Positions 1 through 15,100 of a DNA stretch of 64,000 bases are shown one piece after another. Location of the stretch: assembly GCA_037951165.1 (NCBI GenBank), contig JBBDHG010000024.1, forward strand, positions 5,485,001 to 5,549,000, written 5' to 3'. Origin of the DNA: Lophius americanus (taxonomy: Eukaryota > Chordata > Actinopteri > Lophiiformes > Lophiidae). The position numbers and the translations under genes were made by a program. The notes beneath the pieces were generated by a model, which saw only the letters and a program-made list of their open reading frames with translations, did not search any database and had not been told where the DNA came from. Numbering within the stretch: the first letter of the stretch is position 1; the number at the start of each line of letters is the position of its first letter.

Positions 1-39
1 ACCGGCTGTGGTAGGATCCAATGACATACCACCAGCATG

Positions 40-61
40 TCATGTTTTTGTCAGCAGCTGT
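40..61 (+). repeat. 22-bp direct repeat, left copy
   Basis: A 22-base segment (starts tcatgttttt, ends cagcagctgt) that recurs exactly at 724-745. The two copies bracket 662 bp. Confidence 0.85.
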
Positions 62-204
62 CTCACACGCTCCATCAGGGAAGTGGAGCGTAAGACTGTG
101 CGACCACAAAGACGGTACAAAAAGAGGCAGTGGTCGTGATTTGCATATATTCAGGTCAATGTGTCACTGACGTGAATATAAGGGACAAAGTATGTGTAGT
201 GTAA

Positions 205-350
205 GTGTAACGATTCATCGATCAATATAGGTATATCGGTTTGTTGAACAACGATCAAATTAAAATACCGACATATATCGTCTTTGTTAAAGGGCACCCC
301 GACTGTACCAAGACTTGTATGCTTTAAAATTTAATTGCCGATATCATCTG
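205..350. repeat. Possible dispersed repeat rich in atcg motifs
   Basis: The segment is rich in short atcgat and tatatcg words, with a weak inverted character. This texture is common in non-autonomous fish DNA transposons. I recognise the texture rather than a family, so confidence is low. Confidence 0.25.
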
Positions 351-723
351 TATAGTTGCGACATTAAATTTACTCTACATCCCATAATTACTCTAATTTT
401 GAAGAAATAATTTAACTCGTAGGTCGCCATTGCTGTTTATGTTGCAATGCATTCTGGGTATTGACATCAAATGGTTGCACTGGCCGGCTTCTGAACCGCT
501 GATCCTAATTCAACAATTAAAAATGTCATCTGACCTGCCTTTTCAATTTGGACCGGAGCGTGACATAAACAAGGACAACTTGGGAAACTTTACTCAAACT
601 GAGCAAACACAGGAAGACAACGAGAGACGTGATGAAACAAGAGTGAGACACACTATCGCTGATGTCTTTGCAGGAATTGTGTTGCTATGGCAACCATGAA
701 GGTGTGTATTTATTGTAAAGAGC

Positions 724-745
724 TCATGTTTTTGTCAGCAGCTGT
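724..745 (+). repeat. 22-bp direct repeat, right copy
   Basis: Exact match to 40-61. It is followed by ttaaaggtaag, which resembles a splice donor, but no supported exon surrounds it. Confidence 0.85.
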
Positions 746-2194
746 TAAAGGTAAGCACATAGATCATACCTCATTCTTTCTTTGCTGTTACGTACAGCGG
801 TTGTCACTCACTTCTCATGGCGTTTTGTCTCCTTGTCTGGAAACATTGTTGGCACAAAATCTCGTTTTAGCCTTCGTTTATAACCATCATGACCCGTAAG
901 GTCTTTTAGCAGATGAGGTCGACTAAATGCTTCGAACGCATCAGGAGAGAAGAGACGCGAAGTTGTGTATGTCCATAGGTGTCTTCCAACTTTTTTCTCC
1001 TCTTCTTATCTCTGAGGAAAGCTGTTAAGACTTCGATTGCTTCCTGTATTGTTCTTCGACTGGAAAGTACATCCAAAAGCAGCACAATGTGCCATTATAT
1101 ATCTTATTTCTCTCACCAATGCTACGAATACAACAACCAACTACAGCGGCTAAGCACGACAACAACCATTCTACTTGACCACCACTGACCTGTGTAGGTC
1201 AAATATGTCTTAAACTTTGAGGATTTATAAAGTATGACAGTATTTTATGTATTCTTAACACCGTGTATTATATGAAAAAAACATTTATGGCATAATGATG
1301 CCTCAATGTCTTCATAGTCGAGGATCCCTTTAAGATACTCCTTTATTTTTTAATTACTAACTGCAGTGTTTTTCACACACAGGTTCCCTTCTCTATCAGC
1401 ACACAGACCTGCTGACCAATGGGAACAGCCAGAGGCTGCAGTTTAACTTGTCCTTTTAATCTGTTCTCTCAGAATGTTGGCGTTGACTTTGGTGGTTAAC
1501 CCGTTCTTAAAATGAGAGATAAAGGCTTCCAGATGCAGTCTGAATGTTTACTGCCTCACAACAATGTGGAAAATAATTAGCGCCTGGTCCGTTAGCGTAA
1601 TGCTAACATATAGTGGGAATTGCCGTTTACATGCTAACATAGTTAGCATTGACGGCACGACCATAATCAAACAATAAACTATAGACTATATACAAATTAA
1701 CAATTTCACTAAACCTTTTATTGTCAGTTAAACTTAAAAAAAAGTGTTAATGAGACGCTGAGCTCTAGCATAACACAAATTAGTCAACGCAAAAAATGTA
1801 TTGTTCATAAGACATTAATTATGAGTGGCTGTTTACGGACAACCCCAACTTTTCGTTTATGTTTTGTTCTGTAGGATGTAAAACATTCATAGTTTAATAC
1901 TTCCGGAGCACAGCACCTGTCAGGACCATGTAAATACAATCTAATAAATACAAAAATGTAGACAGTTCTGTTCATTATTTAAAGACAATCAGGGGTCCTT
2001 AATATTAACTGATAAGAAAAAAAATACATTAGTGTGTAAACATGAAAAATGTGTCACTTTACAGTGAAACGCAGGTCTTTGTTCTTTTCATTATAATTAC
2101 ATTTCAGCATAAAATTGTCAAAACATGTCAAAATTCCTGTATATTTCATTCTTAAGGTTAGATGCAACCAATTTTGTTAAATGGGTACATAATA

Positions 2195-2335
2195 TTGTCT
2201 GAATTCGGTTGCAGGCCCCTGAATAGAAACAAACCGTAATATTATCATGGCAGACTTTGTGATATGGCAAATATCGTATCGTTGTCCAAAGAATATCGGA
2301 TCGTGATGGAACTGGTGATCTACACACCTAGGTGA
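2195..2335. repeat. Probable dispersed DNA-transposon-derived repeat
   Basis: The segment around the phrases aaatatcgtatcg and aatatcggatcgtgatg resembles the end of a non-autonomous DNA element common in fish genomes. Ends and target duplication were not resolved. The family is uncertain. Confidence 0.35.
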
Positions 2336-2984
2336 AAGACTAATAAAACATCTAGCAGCTGGTTCACTCTGAAGTTTACGTCAGGATAGCTGGCTTCAAC
2401 TTCCACTACGAAATTTAACTCGTCAGTCTCATACTTTAATCTAACAAAGAGAATGTTTTTGGAACTTGGGCGTAAATCAAGCTCAACCTATTCTCAAACT
2501 TTAAATGGTTAAGAAGCCCGGCTTGGTGCCTTGGAGCCGGTCATGGCTCAAAATAAATATGCGAGTCAGAATATGTTTCACGTTTTGATGTAATCCTTAA
2601 ATGGATCATCGGAGCGGAGACATTCCGCAAAGCTGCGCTCTTAATGATTCATATAATCATCATATAATGATTAAATACATCTACACAATATATACCAACA
2701 TGCATACCAGTTTATAGTTCTTTTTTTGTGGCAGATAAGTGTGTATTACATCTTTTATCATGGATGACACTGTATTATTGTGTTGTTTCTTTGTTTGGAT
2801 GTGTCTTTGTTCTAGTTCAAAAGAAAATATTCTAAGTGATTGGAAAATGTTGAAGTTCACAGATCAGTCTCGCATTACACTTATATTTAATTAGTACAAA
2901 TATGTGTGAAATATGAGTAACATTAATAATTAACATATTGGATTTTTCTTGACTAGATTGACTGAAAGCTTTTAGTGAGTGAAG

Positions 2985-3085
2985 GGCATCCTGTTTTTAT
3001 TAACATGACCAAAATACATTTGTTGTCAACTAAAATAAGACATGCCAAGATTTTTAGTCAACTAAAATTTGACTAAAAAGGAACA
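2985..3085. repeat. Probable dispersed repeat (agtcaactaaaattt type)
   Basis: It contains agtcaactaaaatttgact, which is self-complementary in part, and a nearby gtcaactaaaa copy. The pattern resembles a repeat widespread in teleosts. Family and limits are not resolved. Confidence 0.35.
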
Positions 3086-4964
3086 GGATAATGTATCCAA
3101 TGTTGTTGAAGTTCTTACAACTTATAAAGACATTTGACACAAGCCAAATAATAATACAAAATTTAAAAAAACAGTCAAAATAAATACAAGTCAGCCAACG
3201 AGAATTGACTTTGTAGTCAGTCTTGCCTGAATGAGGCCTTACAGTGGTTGAATGCCGCACGGGGGCCGAGGACAAACTAATGTCCACGTCAGGTCAGTGT
3301 GTGGTCAACAGGCTGGTTAGAAATAGCATCTGTACTAGAGAGTGTGTTCATGAGAAGCTGCCAATCCACAGACAGGCCAGTGTGTCGTCATCAAAGCCAA
3401 AGTCTGGTCTACAAACCATCAGTGTAGAATGCTGACTGCCCCTCTTAACTATCACCACACAACTCACTACAGCAAAAAGAAAAGAAAAAAAAAGAGCATT
3501 CTAAAAATAATTTTGTTTTTCAAAAAATAATGGCATAGAAAATGTCTTTGTTCAAATGACCACATCCAATATGTCATGGTTTCAAGGTGAAGTCACATTG
3601 TAACTTTTGTTTAGATATGCTTATTGCAAATACATAATAACCAACACACGTTGAGCAATGGGAACCTGGGTGTGTGTGACGTACGTGTCAGCAGAACATC
3701 TTTTGTCTCTGCAGGAGGAGAGTTCTATCTGCTTCAACTTGCCTTGTGTTTTGTTGATTAGAACTCTAACAACTCATGCCGCCTGGATACATAACACGAC
3801 AGATAAGATGGAAAGAAACACTAACTTAATTTTAAAAATTGCGGGTGAAGAAAGAAGAAACAGAATTAAGATTATAATAATCCAACAAACATCTGAGATC
3901 AAATTAAATCTCATAAAAACACACACAAAAAAGCATGAGTTAACATGTCAAAGGCCAGAAATCCCATCGGCTCTGGGCCTCACAACCTGCTTCAGGGCAG
4001 TCTTCCTCTGATTGGTGGGGGTAAACAAGGCTCGCACAGTCAGTGCTCAACCCAGGGCAGAGGTCTCAAAACAGGCTTGACTTCTGTCTTACTCAAAAGA
4101 GCAATGGAGCAGAAAGGCTAGCCCTTTCTAGGGGCTAGGTTAGGAGGCTGAGATAACACAAATGCCTCAATGCCCACGCACTCCCGTCCCTTCACGGTAA
4201 CAGGATGATTTCACTGAGTGACCCTGCTGAGTGGATAAAATCCACTTCTGGGTCTGATAGAAAGAGATTGGGGGTTGGTGGTGCCTCTTTTTCGTTTGTT
4301 TAATGAATATTTTTACCCCAACAAGTATTAAGTACGGATGCCAGCATTTGAAAGAGTAATCAAACACAGACATGACACACACACACATACTCACACATAC
4401 CATTCAAGGTTTTCCATTAACATTAACGCTCTCCTTTTCAACTTTCCTCTAATTCTCTTTATGATGAGACGGGACTACCAACAGAGTATTTTCAGACTAA
4501 GTAAACAGTGGAAAAATATTCATTAGTGATGGGCTAATGGAATCTTAATGGAGGCTTTAGAGATTTCAGCTTTTGTCTCAGGGTTTTCTATAGAGGACAC
4601 TTTGATAAACTAATAATAACTAGTGCACTGCTTTAAGGAGGGGAAGAGGTCAATTTAAGTTAACTTCAAACTCTTTTATGAACTTGCTTCCCCTGCTCTA
4701 TTTCAGAGTCATGTAAGTGCCTAGGCTAATGGTCCAAAATACCATTTTTGTCAGACAGCGCCCCCTCCAAAAAGTGGTTTGGAGTTTGGATGTGTACGTT
4801 GTGAGTCTGCACTGTCCTAAGACAGTTCCCCTAAACCAATCCATGGCTCTGGGCCCAGGATGCTGGGCCCTTTGCCATATTCTGAGCCTGCCCACACGTC
4901 CGCTTGCCGCCCACCAGGAAGAGGAAATTAGAACCATTCCATCCTGTCACTGCTCCGCCACCAG

Positions 4965-5098
<134 letters not shown>

Positions 5099-6074
5099 AT
5101 TTGGTTATTTTGACAAATTAGCTAACACCTTTATGGGATTGTATATAAACTGCAGTAGAAACACATGCACATCTCTCTTACACAGCATTTCATCTCCAGG
5201 GAGGAGCTGAGTGGAGGAAGCAAAACCTTAACAAGCGCGCCGGAAGACTGATGGGATAGTCCAACCACTCCCTTCAGTGCCTTTGCTTTGCATATGCATG
5301 TGTAGAGAGTGTACGTGTATGCACATGTTTAAAAAAGAGAGGCTTATGGAATGGAATAAAAACTCTCAGCCTGCGCAAATATGGGCTAGTATTGAGAATG
5401 AAAACCAAATAAACTTTCTTACAGAAACACTTCCACCACCTCAGCACCACTCACTTCCTAGTTGACTTTAACAAGCGTGATCCCTGCACCACGCACCTTC
5501 ATTTGGTCCTGCACTAACAGTATGGGACGAATATTGAAACATTTAAGGAGCATTGAACTTAGTCTGCAGTGTGTCACATGAAATTGTCACGTCATGAACA
5601 TTCATTCTTAGCTAAATTCTAAAGTTATGGTGCTTTCCTGTCTTTGTAATAGATAAAAGTTCACCATGTTGGTCTATGGGAAAAAAACTCTAGTACTTTG
5701 CTAATAAAACCAAACCTTTTCTGTAACAACTACTTGATTGGACTGGTAAAGAGAGACATTTATAGTCCAACCATAAACCCTGGTGGAGGTAAAAACTAAA
5801 AATGTACTGATTTGGATAGACTATAACTTCTATCACAAATGAATATGAGCAAACTGATATGAAATCGTCTGAGGTGAAATATAGCTGGAAATGTAAAAGT
5901 AACCTAACTGAAGAGACCAGTCATGAGAGCAGTATAGACAACATTGGGTTGTCTATAGTGCATGTGTTATTATTATGGAGATGGACCATACCCCGAGATG
6001 GACAACGGGAGCCCCGTTAACACCTCTTTGTAGGGGGTATAAAAATAACGGAAAGTGACCACATGAGCACTTAC

Positions 6075-6115
6075 TTTTTCAGAGGGTCAATGACGGTCTT
6101 CTGGATTTGGTTGAC
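6075..6115 (-). CDS. bin3: bin3 coding exon 6
   Basis: 41 nt, phase 0 start. It encodes VNQIQKTVIDPLK plus two bases (AA) of the next codon. The acceptor is attacag before GTC and the donor is GTAAGT. The residues match the BIN3 BAR-domain helix. This is the last bin3 exon in the window. Confidence 0.93.
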
Positions 6116-9100
6116 CTGTAATAAAATAAAGATTGTTAACATCGCTACTTAGCATGACTATATCGAGAGATGCCATGTTGCTAATGTAATTTACTGTCAA
6201 ATTGAATTACATCAAAACTGAGGTCGGAACAAAATAGCTTCTACATTTCACATTCATTAGCTGATAAGCTATGCCACAGCAGAAACATCAACAAATGTGC
6301 ATATTTTAAATAGAGCACTCAAAAAAAAAAAAAAATATGGGGGGGCTGGGGGTGGTGGTGTTGTTCTTGCAAAGAAACTTTCATGACGTTGACTATTTTA
6401 TTGTACACAAGCCCTGAGGATAAAACCCTGAATATTCATTGAGCTTGCGATACAAAAGAATGAAACTGTCAAGGGACGGACATGAAAGCAAAACCCAACT
6501 GATTTCAAATCCTGTGGAGGGTGGGCTGCCTTACAAGATGAAAGTTCTTTGCAAACAAACATTTTAACAATAACAGTTCTTATTTTCCTGCATTCTCCTT
6601 CTGGTTGACAGATCCAACAAGGGAGGGAAGGAGGGGAAGGGGGGTGTTAAATGGAAGTAAACGAAGGCCTCAAGCCCCGGCGCAAAGTCTCATCGACAGA
6701 AGTTGGCACACAATTAATAAAGTTTCTCGCATCATTTACATTGCAGATTCAAAATTACTGTAAGGACTGGATCTTCAAACATGACCGAATGCTAACTTAA
6801 TCAGGCAATCGCATCAAGTGAAGAGAAGACGCTAATAACAGTGAACAAGTATTTTAAAACGGCAAAATGTTAAGTGACAGCGGCATGAGTGCGGTGAGCA
6901 GCTCCACTAATCATATGTTCACTCGCTATTGGAAGGACAGTCAATCACAGTAAAAAGGAAGCAAGTTCGCCGCTGTGCTTTGTAAGAATACCCTGACCAT
7001 CCATGAGAACATACTGATTGTGGTTTGAGGGAAAACAGGGAAGCAATAACAAATAAGTACATGGGAATTCACATTTTCTTTGTTTTACATATTCACACCA
7101 AACCCCCCTCCCCGACTTGAACTGTGCCGCTGCTTCTAAGGTGAGAGCATGCAGCGAATAGGGAAAATAACAGCCGCAGATTTGCTTAAGCATGCTGGTG
7201 CCCTCTACCCTCTGCCCCTTCCCACAGAGGGGGGGTGGGGGGGGGAACTATTCCTTGGAGGCCCCACAGAGCCTGAGGCCGACGCTCAAGCAGTAGTCTC
7301 CATCAGTGAGTCACGGGGCAGAGGCCATCCTGGCACACAGGCCTCCCAAAAATACACACAGATCGCAGAGGAAATCAATATCCCTCCAAACGGAGCCTCC
7401 TCTACTGCTCTGCCGCCATCTACACTGGGGCTCAGCTTCGGCAGCAGTGTGCCGGCGGGGCTGTGCGCCCTCTTCAGCCCCAGAAATAAACACACAGACC
7501 TGGGCCACTGCTGCCTTCATTATCGCTGCACGTTTTATCTGCTGGCTCTTTCACTAGCAGGCCCCGCGGCAGAGCATCTCGTTTCAACACGGAGAAGAGC
7601 AAAGGGTGGATGCTTTTGTGTCTGTTTTGCTGAAGCAGTAAGGTTTGCTTCTGGTGCCGTCAGAATCAACAGTCAGCTTGAAGGGAGAAGCTTGAGTAGT
7701 GTTCGAGTGAGCTGTGCTGGATTTAAACACCTAGCAAACCTGAGGTGATTTTGAACACAGTAAACTGACCAGAAAGTGCTCACAATCATTATTATGCCTT
7801 CAGCTCACATTTAGCCACTCTACAAAAGGACCTGGAACTAAACATTGTTTTAGTGCGAGTATTTTTATTCAGTAGAACTGAAAGAAGTGCGGAAAAAAAT
7901 TTAAATTCGAGCTAGCTTACAAAATCCACTCTGGATGAAAGTGTATTCAAAAACTACAACCAAGTCAATACAGTTGGTGACTGCTGTCCCCCGCCAGTGA
8001 AAATGCTAACTAGTTCTGTAGTGTCAAACACATCCCAGTCACATGGCCAAACAAGAGAACGCCACAGCAGGCAGACCATATAATCACAACTGTCATGTAC
8101 ACTGTAAAAAAGGGTCGGTGGTCCGGTGTATGAATCTGGACTTCAAAGCAGTTTAATTTAATGATAAAATACGATTATTATTTTGCCCAGTATTAGCTTT
8201 TGCTGTCAGTACAGAAGTGTCATCAGAAAGTTTATTTGGACAATGAGTTAAATCAAGGTGAAAGGCATAATGGTTAACTCCAACCCAGATGACCAGAGTC
8301 TTGAGTCCTGGAGGTTACATTTTTTTCTATGTATTTTAAATCAAGTATCGGCGTTTGTGTTAATTATTATCATTGTCATAATTAATCATGACCCCAAGTC
8401 CTCAGCAGGGGCTTTAAGTTGACTAAAGGCCCATTCATGCTCAATGTCAAAAGATTAAGACTGACATTTACGCACTCTGCATACATATGAATTTATTTTG
8501 CACTTACTTTGAGAATTGACAGCTAATGACCCAATGGAGCAGTACCAACGGAAATCATTGGTGGCAATATAGCCCTAGTCAAATCAGACACAAAAATTAC
8601 TTTAATACCTCCACTTACACACTTTTTATTTACTTGGTGCAAAACCTCCTCTACAGTCACAATTTTTACCATTAAAACTCTTCACTGCCATCTTGTTAAC
8701 GTATCATATGTAGATGTTATCTATTTCCATATGTAGATGGCGTATAAATGAGCCTTTACTAAGATCTCTGGCAAATTTAAGTTGGCCAATTCTGCTATAA
8801 AAACAAGCTTTATCGTTCACTGCTAGGGACAGATTCAAATATGAAAACACCTTAAGTTGAGATATGACTGGAGTTGATCCAGTAATGGTTTGACTTCTCA
8901 TGTTCCAACTTCAGTCATGGGGAAAATGGAAACTTTAGTCTTCAGAGGATGTTGAAAAAATAGACAGGATTGAGAGAATCAATCCCCACCCCGTTTGACA
9001 TTCAAGTTTGTGTAGCATCGCTGGTGAAAAGTTTTCGGCTCTGAATGTGCAGGCAGTGAAATAAAATAAAACTGGATATTGAATAAAATGAGAAGAATGT

Positions 9101-12100
9101 AAAAGTTATTCTATAGTGAAAACAGTTAAGCTGGCAGGAGTGTTCTCCTGGACACCTGACCAAGCCAAACCTAGGAATATACACACCCCAGGTCACAAAT
9201 CCACACACTCTGTCCAACCCATATTCTACTTAGTCTCGTCAGTCAAAATTGCTACAACTGCTTAAATTTGATAAACAGTAAACAAAACCGGTGGGAAAGA
9301 GTGGAATTTTAAAAAGTTAAAGAAAAACAAGTGCTAGTGTAGTTGCTTTAACCCCACCATACACATTTAGCATATTTTATATTCAATATTTTTTCTGACT
9401 AACTTTCACATTTACGTTGGTTTTTATGTTCTCTCTAAGCAGAAATACATTTTTTGATATGAAATTAGTCATACGAAAAATACTTATCTCAACATTCATG
9501 CAATGGTTGACTTTTTTAAATTGAAATCTACAGCAGTTCATGGGATTGAAAGAAAACAATGTCCACTCAACCCCTAATCTACAAACGTGAATGTGTTATT
9601 CCTGAGATGCTACATTAAACAAGGAATAACGAGGAAGGGACACACATATATATATACAAACATATTTATATATATACATACATATACAAATATATATGTA
9701 TACATACATATACAAACATATATATATATACATATTCATATATATACATACATACATACATACACACACACATACATACATACACATATGTGTGTATATA
9801 TATACGTATATATTCGGGCAAAAAAAAAATTGCCAAACTGTGGAAACCAGTTATAAGGCGCAGACCACAAGAAACCCTACAGATCATGTTTAACATTTTG
9901 TTGACATGTGTCAACCAGCATTTTATGACATGTGGATAGACCATATTGCTGAACGTGAACTAAAAAACCTTGTAATTGCTCGAGTTCAATTACATTTAAA
10001 AATACGAAAGAAGAAAACTAAACAAAACAATTATTTGATGCACTCATTTTGGAGTTCTTCAGTGCATTTGAAAAAAGGCGTTTGGGGCAGTTTGCCAGTT
10101 GAAAGCCCCTGCCAACCTACCAAAATTGTCATGTTTACATCCATCAATGTTCATACTCAAAGGATGTGAATGCAAAGCAGAAATGATCAGTATATTGACA
10201 TTTACAAAGTCTATTATATAACATTCAATTAAACGTACTGTCTTCAGCTGTACACTATTTTCCGTACACGAGTACTAATAGTTTCATCACACAGTGCAAC
10301 AAAAATGAATCACTTGAACTTTAAAGAGTTAAGTTAACCTTACGATTTATTTGCACTGCAAACATTCTGGACTTGATTTAATAAGTTATTGATTATCTGT
10401 ATTCTTTCATTTGTATGAGAGTTTTATATACTTTGTACCATGTCTATTTATTGTTATAACAACTACTATGGTACTCCCATGGTCAGGCCACTCTTGGAAA
10501 AGAGATACCAATCTTAAAGGGGAAAATCTAAATTCTTTTATAAACATATGAGGCATTCTATGTTAAATTCTGTTATAATTATCATACAAATTCTCAATTA
10601 CACCCAAACAAATGTTTTATGGTATTAAAGTGGCTTCGACTCTTTACCACCTAATTCTTATCAGTTCACCTTTGAACCCAACCATGAAAACATGATGCAC
10701 CAAAATTATAAAAAAGGAAGGAGGTGATGATGTTTTTGCCAAACTAATGCAGTAGCTTAATGGAATGAATGAAATATCAGTTTGGGCCGGCCTGATAAAC
10801 TTATGCAGGGGAATTTTGAGTTCTTAAAAGTTTTACTTATTCAAGCTGATTAACCAACCAACCACGACCTCTACTGACAATATGTAATAATGTAAACGAA
10901 GTTACGTAATAAAAAGATAACTGGTTATTGTAATAGAAGTAAAGGATTTTTCATTATTTTGAGTTATTTAAGAACCAGTCTGATCCAAATGCCTCAAATT
11001 TCACAGCTGAGATCTGGTTTCTTGGGCTTATAGAGATTGATGCAACAGATGCTTTTCAAGAGCAGCAGAAGGACTAACATACGGATAGCTTTCAGTTCAC
11101 AGGCTCCACAATATTTATAATTGTGAAAACATGCACTAACCCAAAAAAAGAAAGAGAAAAAAACAATGTATCCTGATACAATTTCGATGCTATCAGTTCC
11201 AATGGCAAGCGCTAAGAAAACAAAGCCGATAAAGACGACAAAAAAAGTGGTAGGCACACAAAAATTGTGAAGTGTAAAAGATGATGGTACCAAGTCCGAC
11301 CTTTTCCTGGTTGAAGGAGTCCATCCTTCTCATGGCTGTATCTAAAGCAGTCATAGACTCCAGGAAGGCTTGATCCTGCTCACACAATGGGTTACTCAGC
11401 AGGTCAGCAGAGATTTTCACTGCTGCTTTGGACATGGCTGCCGGAAAAAAACCAAGGTAGGTGTTAAAATGTTATCAAGTAGTTAAAAATTGAAAATAAC
11501 AGCCACCAAATGAAGCTCCTGCAAAGTTTCAGTCAGGAAGACAATCCTTACAATGGGTGGCTTATTTCTCATACCACCCAGTCATTCACATCTTTCATGC
11601 AGTCCAGTCGGAATTGCCCACTACACAGTGTGGGCCGTCAATTGATATCAGCTGTTTACATCAACCAGCCACATCTATTCAATATTGGGGTGACACACAA
11701 TCATTGTTAACCAATTGTATTATTCTCTCCATCCATCTAGTTCTGTCATCCTCTGGTTCAGAGCATCCTCTGCTTCCCTATATCAACCCAGTCCTTGCAG
11801 CTCAATCACCTTCATCATTCATCAGTCTCAACAGTCATCAGCCACAACCACCAGTCTCCAATGGCGAGATATACCTTTCTGCGGTTTAGGGCAGTTACCC
11901 TTCGACCACAATCTCTCGGAAGAGTCTGAACAACCGAGACTTTCTGACCACTCACGTATCATCCGTTGTAATAAACTTTCATCTATGCTCGACTGTCTTT
12001 CTCTCCAGATTTAAATATAATACTAATAGAAAATTCAGTGTTTCCCTTTTTTGTAGAATTTTTTTCTTGTTTCATTTTACAAATGTAAGTGTTTGTGCGT

Positions 12101-15100
12101 GGTACGATCTTAAAAACTGAGCTTTTAGGAAATAACATAAGCAAGAAAATGTAGAACACTACTACTTTGAGTGGTTGGTGTAGCTGTCCAACCACTGTCG
12201 TGTTGAATATTCACTACAGCACAAAGAATCGTTGTAAAGTCTAACCTGACAGCACCAATTATTGTTAATCTGCACTTATGCCACTTTGGTGAGAAACAGA
12301 GCACATATCAGATTATGGCTTCAGTCAAAATAAATGAGTTTTAGTGAGGAGACATGAGCTGACAGCAGCTGCTGTGGTGAAAATGGGCTTCATGGAGATT
12401 TGCAACAATCTTTTCACACTACCTCTGGAATTCCGAGACCAATTTTCAAACAAGCAATTATTATGGTATTGCATTTCAACATCTCTCTCCATTTGACAAG
12501 TAACAAATTGCTTGATTTGACATTGTCTGATATAACTGTGAGGTATGTTGGTGATGGGATCATGAATATCAAAAGGTGACCTAAGAGACCATTGTCCAGC
12601 TAATTGGCACTGAGCACAACAGAACTCTAAATATGGCTACCCATGACTCGATAAATGATAATTGATATCAAAAGTAGTGTATTACATGCAGTGCTGACAC
12701 GCACAGTAGGTCCAGCTCTTTGTTTAGCAGCAGTTATTGGGAGATGGGACCTGAGCAGCAGATGGAATCCATTAACAATAATGAGGGCCTGACAGCTATG
12801 ACACTTTGATAATGCAGACATCCATATTCCACAGCACAAAGGAAAGGAAATGAAGAAGTCTCGAACTCCTCCATCCGTCCCTGTTCCTCCACCCCCACAA
12901 CTGACTACTTACCACAGGGCATGTCTACTATTCCATCCCGAATACACAACTTCATGAACCAACAAATAAGCAAATAAAAAGTACAGTAAACACAGTGTCT
13001 TTGGCTGACAATTGCAGGAATATAGGCAGATGTGCATGAAAAGATGCAAAATCCCCAACACTCACACTCTAACAGACAAAAGAAAAAGGATACAAGATTT
13101 GTTAACACCATAACAAATCAAGACGACCAAACATTTATCAAAAGCCATGAAAAACCTGCCAAGTAAAATCAATTATGTTGGTGAACAAGTTGAAGATCAA
13201 TGGCACACACGGCAGTAACACACACCTAGATCAGCCTCAGTACTTTTCTTCATGTCCTTGTGAAGCTTTTTCGTCTGATCCTCCAGCCTGTGAGACAGGA
13301 AGAATAATGTTCAGTCAGCTTCTGGTCTACTTACACAGTAAAACATCAAAAACTCTCAAAACAAAGGGAAAGAATATGGGTTGAAATGTGTAACAGATGA
13401 TGGCATAAATCAGAAGGACAGTAAAACAAATAAGATAAAATATATACATAACGAAGGAATTTTACTCTTGATTGATTCAATATCGGATGTTATTAAAACA
13501 TCCGTTAGCTAATTACTAGTACAGAAAATCTTCTGGTTGCTGTCAATGATATTTGTGCTCAAAACCATTAACTTCTTCAATGATTCCACTGCACATATCC
13601 CATTGCTGGGTGTTAAAAATGGCAATTACCAGACTATGGAGGCTGAAAACACATGCCATTCATTATGTCAATTAAAGCAAACTATGTGTTTAGAATCTCC
13701 CCTGAGACCGCGGTCATATCACTGCTACTGGGTTGATGAAAAGTAGAACTTGGTGGGGTTTCATTTCCATCTTTGCGTTGAGGGATTATGTTTACTAGAA
13801 GACATTACTGTGTAATTCCATAGGATATATGGTGGGGACACTGACCACAGGATTTAATGACACTGGTGTCATCAGGTTCATCAGTGGATGGATTTTGCTG
13901 TCATATCATATATTATAACTGAGACCGATGGAAGTTAAAAACGTTTTAAATAAGGGATGGTGTTTTAAGTAATAATTTACCCTATATCTACTGTCATTAA
14001 TTTATAAATGTAAATTATGATATTTTAAGAGGGCACACAACAAATTATGTCACAAAGTTCCATTTCATACACTTAGACTCACAATAAGACATTAATGGAA
14101 ATGTACAACTTCAAAGAGAGCAATTTACAATTATAATAACATTATACCAAATAGCTTGAGCAGACTAATCCCAAGAGATCTGATGTCTGATGCTCAACTT
14201 CTCAATAAAACAGAGTTATCTCTAAATTTCTACATTTCCATGTTGTATTCTGTACATGTTGACACAAATTAGGAAGCGGAGTCCTGGGTGAATTCCAACA
14301 ACCGAAAAAAGACATCCAATGCTGTTAGCCCATGTCAGATGGTATTTGTATCTCTAATTACAGTTTAATTTATTTATTAATTTGGTATCCAAATAATGAG
14401 TAAGTCTAAGGCTAACTTAACGTACTCATTATTTTTCGCCATAATCTCTGCATGCTTTTGTTTCTTCTTGACGACTGTAGGATTTTACACACAATCGCCA
14501 CAGACCAAATGGAGCTTGTTCCAAAAATGTAATATGCAAAAAAATGATGTACCTTCATCCCTTATTGTTCACACTATAGGGGAAAAACTATGTCAGGACA
14601 AGCTCCACGGTAACATTCCTCCACCAATTAAATGCAACTTGGTCTTAACAACAGGTTTAAAAATATGTTATTTGCAATATATTCAATATTATTACCAATA
14701 ATTGAGACAGGACTTAGTCAATTCTAATTAGAAACACTATTCCTCTTTTCATAAGTTTTGCATGTACGCAGAAGAGCTAAAATTATTGTATAGTGAAGAT
14801 TTTATTATGCGCAAATGCATTTTAATTCTTTTGAGTCATATCTGCAATGACAAAATTTAAAACATCTGGAAATACAGATATGTCAAAAAGACTAGTTTTA
14901 TTATTTCTGTCTTAGTTATGGCAGGAAGTACGAGCAATTGAGAATTAATATTACATAAGTATATTGTGAATGCAATTCTGTATGCCAGCGGATTCAATGG
15001 AGGGCATCGTGTAAAACAAACTAAAATTGCCTTGTAAATTGGCAGACACACTTAACACTTGAGAGTAATGAAATGAGACAATTATGCGATGAGGAAATTC

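Noticed and set aside
7149..7748. 199-codon plus-strand open frame in bin3 intron 5
   Set aside because: No domain or family resemblance, overlapping frames open on both strands, located in a GC-richer block where stops are rarer, and no splice or promoter context.
9587..9944. Several overlapping frames rich in Tyr, Ile and His
   Set aside because: Translation of the AT/TACA microsatellite.
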